DNA of 6,425 nt from Methanothrix sp. (GTDB lineage Archaea; Halobacteriota; Methanosarcinia; Methanotrichales; Methanotrichaceae). The DNA is taken from positions 1 through 6,425 of the forward strand of contig JAQTXY010000121.1 of NCBI GenBank assembly GCA_028688535.1, in the 5' to 3' direction. The position numbers and the translations under genes are program-made. The notes under the pieces were generated by a model. That model worked only from the letters and a program-made list of their open reading frames with translations, was not told the DNA's origin and did no database searches. Below are positions 4,935 to 6,425 of the stretch, one piece after another; position 1 is the first letter of the stretch, and every line of letters begins with the position of its first letter.

Positions 4935-6161
4935 ATGAATCTTCCTGACATCCTGGAGTTTATTGCCGTCGGCTTTAAGGCTGACCGTTTCAAGACTCTC
5001 ATGTCCTCCCTGGGAATAATCATCGGAGTCATGGCCATTGTGGTAATGCTATCGGTTGGAGAGGGGCTTTACTCCGGAGTCTCTTCGCAATTTTCTACCC
5101 TCGACCTGGATATGATTCGCGTCATGCCGGGAAGTGCCCATTTCGGGGGACCCGGCAGCGACAATGCCAACCGAAATCCAGCTGAGCCTGCCAAGTTTAC
5201 CGATAAAGACACCAAGGTTCTGGAGAATGTGGTAGGTGTGAAGAATGTAGCTCCGCGAAGCTCCGCCAACGTAGTGGTCGCCTTCAGAAATACCAACTCA
5301 TCAGCCAGCCTCACCGGAGTCGACCCTGACAAAGAGGAGGACCTCCAAGAAGATGTGGCGCAGGGAAGGTTTCTCACAGGCTCCGACTACAAGTCGATAG
5401 TCATCGGATACGGAGTCTCCAATGATCTCTTCCGCATGAGGGTCACGCCGGGAAATAAGATCAGGCTATACTATGAGGATCGCTACATGGACTTCAAGGT
5501 GGTAGGCGTCCTGAAAGAGGCGGAACAGACCTCGTTTGGCGGTCCGGGCAGCGATCAGGACAATGTTATGTATATCACTCACAAGGCCATGGAAGAGCTG
5601 AAGGGCAAGGATAATTACTATTACGGAAACTTCCAGGTGACTGTTTACGATCCGGAGCAGGTGGAGAGCATCATTGAAAAGATCAAGAATGATCTTAAGA
5701 GGTATCACAAAGACGAGGCATATGACGCCACCACGGCGCGAGATATGCTCTCTTCTCTCATGAGCGTACTTTCAATGATCAAATACGCTCTGGCGGGCAT
5801 CGGAGCCATCTCCCTGCTGGTAGGGGGAATTGGCATTGCCAATGTCATGATGCTCACCGTAAAGGAGAGGATCAGGGAGATCGGCGTCATGAAGGCACTG
5901 GGCGCGACCACCAGGGACATTCGCATGCAGTACCTGCTGGAAGCCGGCGTGCTGGGTGCGGTCTCCAGCGTCATCGGCATTGTGCTGGGGGTGACGGTCT
6001 CCTATCTCATCGGATCGCTGGCGTCTCTACCGTCGGCCATAACCGTCCAGTCCATCGTGCTCGGTGTGCTCTTCGGGGTGGTAACCACCACCATCGCCGG
6101 GGTCTATCCTGCCAACCGGGCTGCAAAGCTTGATCCTATCGAGGCGCTGCGGGCGGAATGA
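4935..6161 (+). CDS. MacB/FtsX-type ABC transporter permease
   Basis: This encodes a 408-aa membrane protein with the MacB topology. TM1 is at about 21-41, followed by a large extracytoplasmic MacB-type core domain (about 45-280). The FtsX domain follows, with TM2 (284-308), TM3 (335-363) and TM4 (370-391). Diagnostic sequence includes GGIGIANVMMLTVKERIREI (297-316), then GVMKALGAT, and the terminal YPANRAAKLDPIEALR (391-406). Unlike E. coli MacB there is no fused ATPase; the separate ATPase at 3322-4011 supplies it, as is usual in archaea and Gram-positive bacteria. The heptapeptide FGGPGSD occurs twice in the outer domain (70-76 and 201-207). The ATG lies 12 nt after the COG1361 gene, with AGGGA (4921-4925) or GGTGG (4927-4931) as ribosome binding site. 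This is the last gene of the unit, followed at once by a hairpin. The complex probably moves or remodels an envelope substrate; which one is unknown. Confidence 0.94.
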   Translation: MNLPDILEFIAVGFKADRFKTLMSSLGIIIGVMAIVVMLSVGEGLYSGVSSQFSTLDLDMIRVMPGSAHFGGPGSDNANRNPAEPAKFTDKDTKVLENVVGVKNVAPRSSANVVVAFRNTNSSASLTGVDPDKEEDLQEDVAQGRFLTGSDYKSIVIGYGVSNDLFRMRVTPGNKIRLYYEDRYMDFKVVGVLKEAEQTSFGGPGSDQDNVMYITHKAMEELKGKDNYYYGNFQVTVYDPEQVESIIEKIKNDLKRYHKDEAYDATTARDMLSSLMSVLSMIKYALAGIGAISLLVGGIGIANVMMLTVKERIREIGVMKALGATTRDIRMQYLLEAGVLGAVSSVIGIVLGVTVSYLIGSLASLPSAITVQSIVLGVLFGVVTTTIAGVYPANRAAKLDPIEALRAE

Positions 6162-6180
6162 GGACGCCAGTCCGGCGTCC
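6162..6180 (+). terminator. Hairpin directly after the permease stop, possible terminator or mRNA 3' stabiliser
   Basis: GGACGCC (6162-6168) and GGCGTCC (6174-6180) form a perfect 7-bp, G+C-rich stem with a 5-nt loop, starting at the base after the TGA stop. A modest T run follows at 6191-6194 rather than a strong poly-U tract. Archaeal termination depends mainly on U-runs, so the hairpin may protect the mRNA end as much as terminate transcription. Confidence 0.45.
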
Positions 6181-6425
6181 ATCTGCCTAATTTTGCAATT
6201 TAATGATTCAGTCAGTTGGCCGTGATCTCTCTAAAAAGCATTAGCAAAAAAGTTAGAGCCAGGCAACATCTCAATTCAGCCTAAACCACTTATCACAGAT
6301 GTCGTCCTTATCTCTGTTAAGTCGTTGCTGTACCTCAATGATATAGACGATTGTGTTTACAGGATGTGTTCAATAAAGTCCATGGAAAAAGAGCACTTTG
6401 CGATAAAAATAGAAGAGTAAAATTT
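6181..6425. other. Non-coding right end
   Basis: About 245 nt of A+T-rich sequence after the operon hairpin. Frames on both strands are broken by stops. The longest open stretches are short and carry no recognisable motif, and no clear promoter, tRNA or repeat was found. A frame open to the window edge (from about 6351) covers only 25 codons, so a gene entering from the right cannot be judged. Confidence 0.5.

Noticed and set aside
6351..6425. Frame open to the right window edge, and a short 18-codon frame at 6364-6420
   Set aside because: Both are too short, have no ribosome binding site or motif, and cannot be distinguished from random open frames.

Overview
The window looks like chromosomal DNA from a euryarchaeal methanogen, most plausibly in the Methanosarcinales/Methanotrichales. 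This placement rests on three things. The GatA and GatC sequences have an archaeal methanogen flavour. TATA-type promoter elements (TTTATATC, TTATATAT) sit where archaeal promoters should be, with Shine-Dalgarno-like AGGAG/GGAG motifs at several starts. A COG1361-type, S-layer-related secreted protein lies between an ABC ATPase and a MacB-like permease. No rRNA, tRNA, CRISPR array or intact insertion sequence was seen. The species-level assignment is inference only.

Layout. (1) Positions 1-908, minus strand: gatC followed 2 nt later by the 5' part of gatA, which runs off the left edge. They encode two subunits of the GatCAB tRNA-dependent amidotransferase. (2) 909-1255: a divergent intergenic region with a TATA box for gatCA and a weaker one for the next gene. 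(3) 1256-2572, plus strand: a stand-alone FAD-dependent oxidoreductase of the phytoene desaturase/amine oxidase type, visibly more A+T-rich than its neighbours. (4) 2573-2934: an A+T-rich spacer with a good TATA box and an 11-bp inverted repeat flanking it. (5) 2935-6161, plus strand: a compact five-gene unit made of a 66-aa putative winged-helix protein, a 51-aa AbrB/SpoVT-type protein, a MacB/LolD-type ABC ATPase, a secreted and C-terminally anchored COG1361-like protein, and a MacB/FtsX-type permease. (6) 6162-6425: a small hairpin directly after the last stop, then apparently non-coding DNA.

How the genes work together. GatCA belongs to the pathway that converts Glu-tRNA(Gln) and/or Asp-tRNA(Asn) to the amide form; gatB is not in the window. 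The five-gene unit reads as a self-regulated envelope ABC system: two small DNA-binding-type proteins, then ATPase, extracytoplasmic partner and permease. Junctions are tight (an ATGA overlap, gaps of 2 and 12 nt, and a 10-codon mini-ORF that bridges the first two genes), so one mRNA with translational coupling is likely. The substrate cannot be read from sequence. The most distinctive points are the built-in regulator pair, the COG1361 protein in the position where bacterial systems carry the MacA adaptor, the bridging mini-ORF, and the inverted repeats around the operon promoter.
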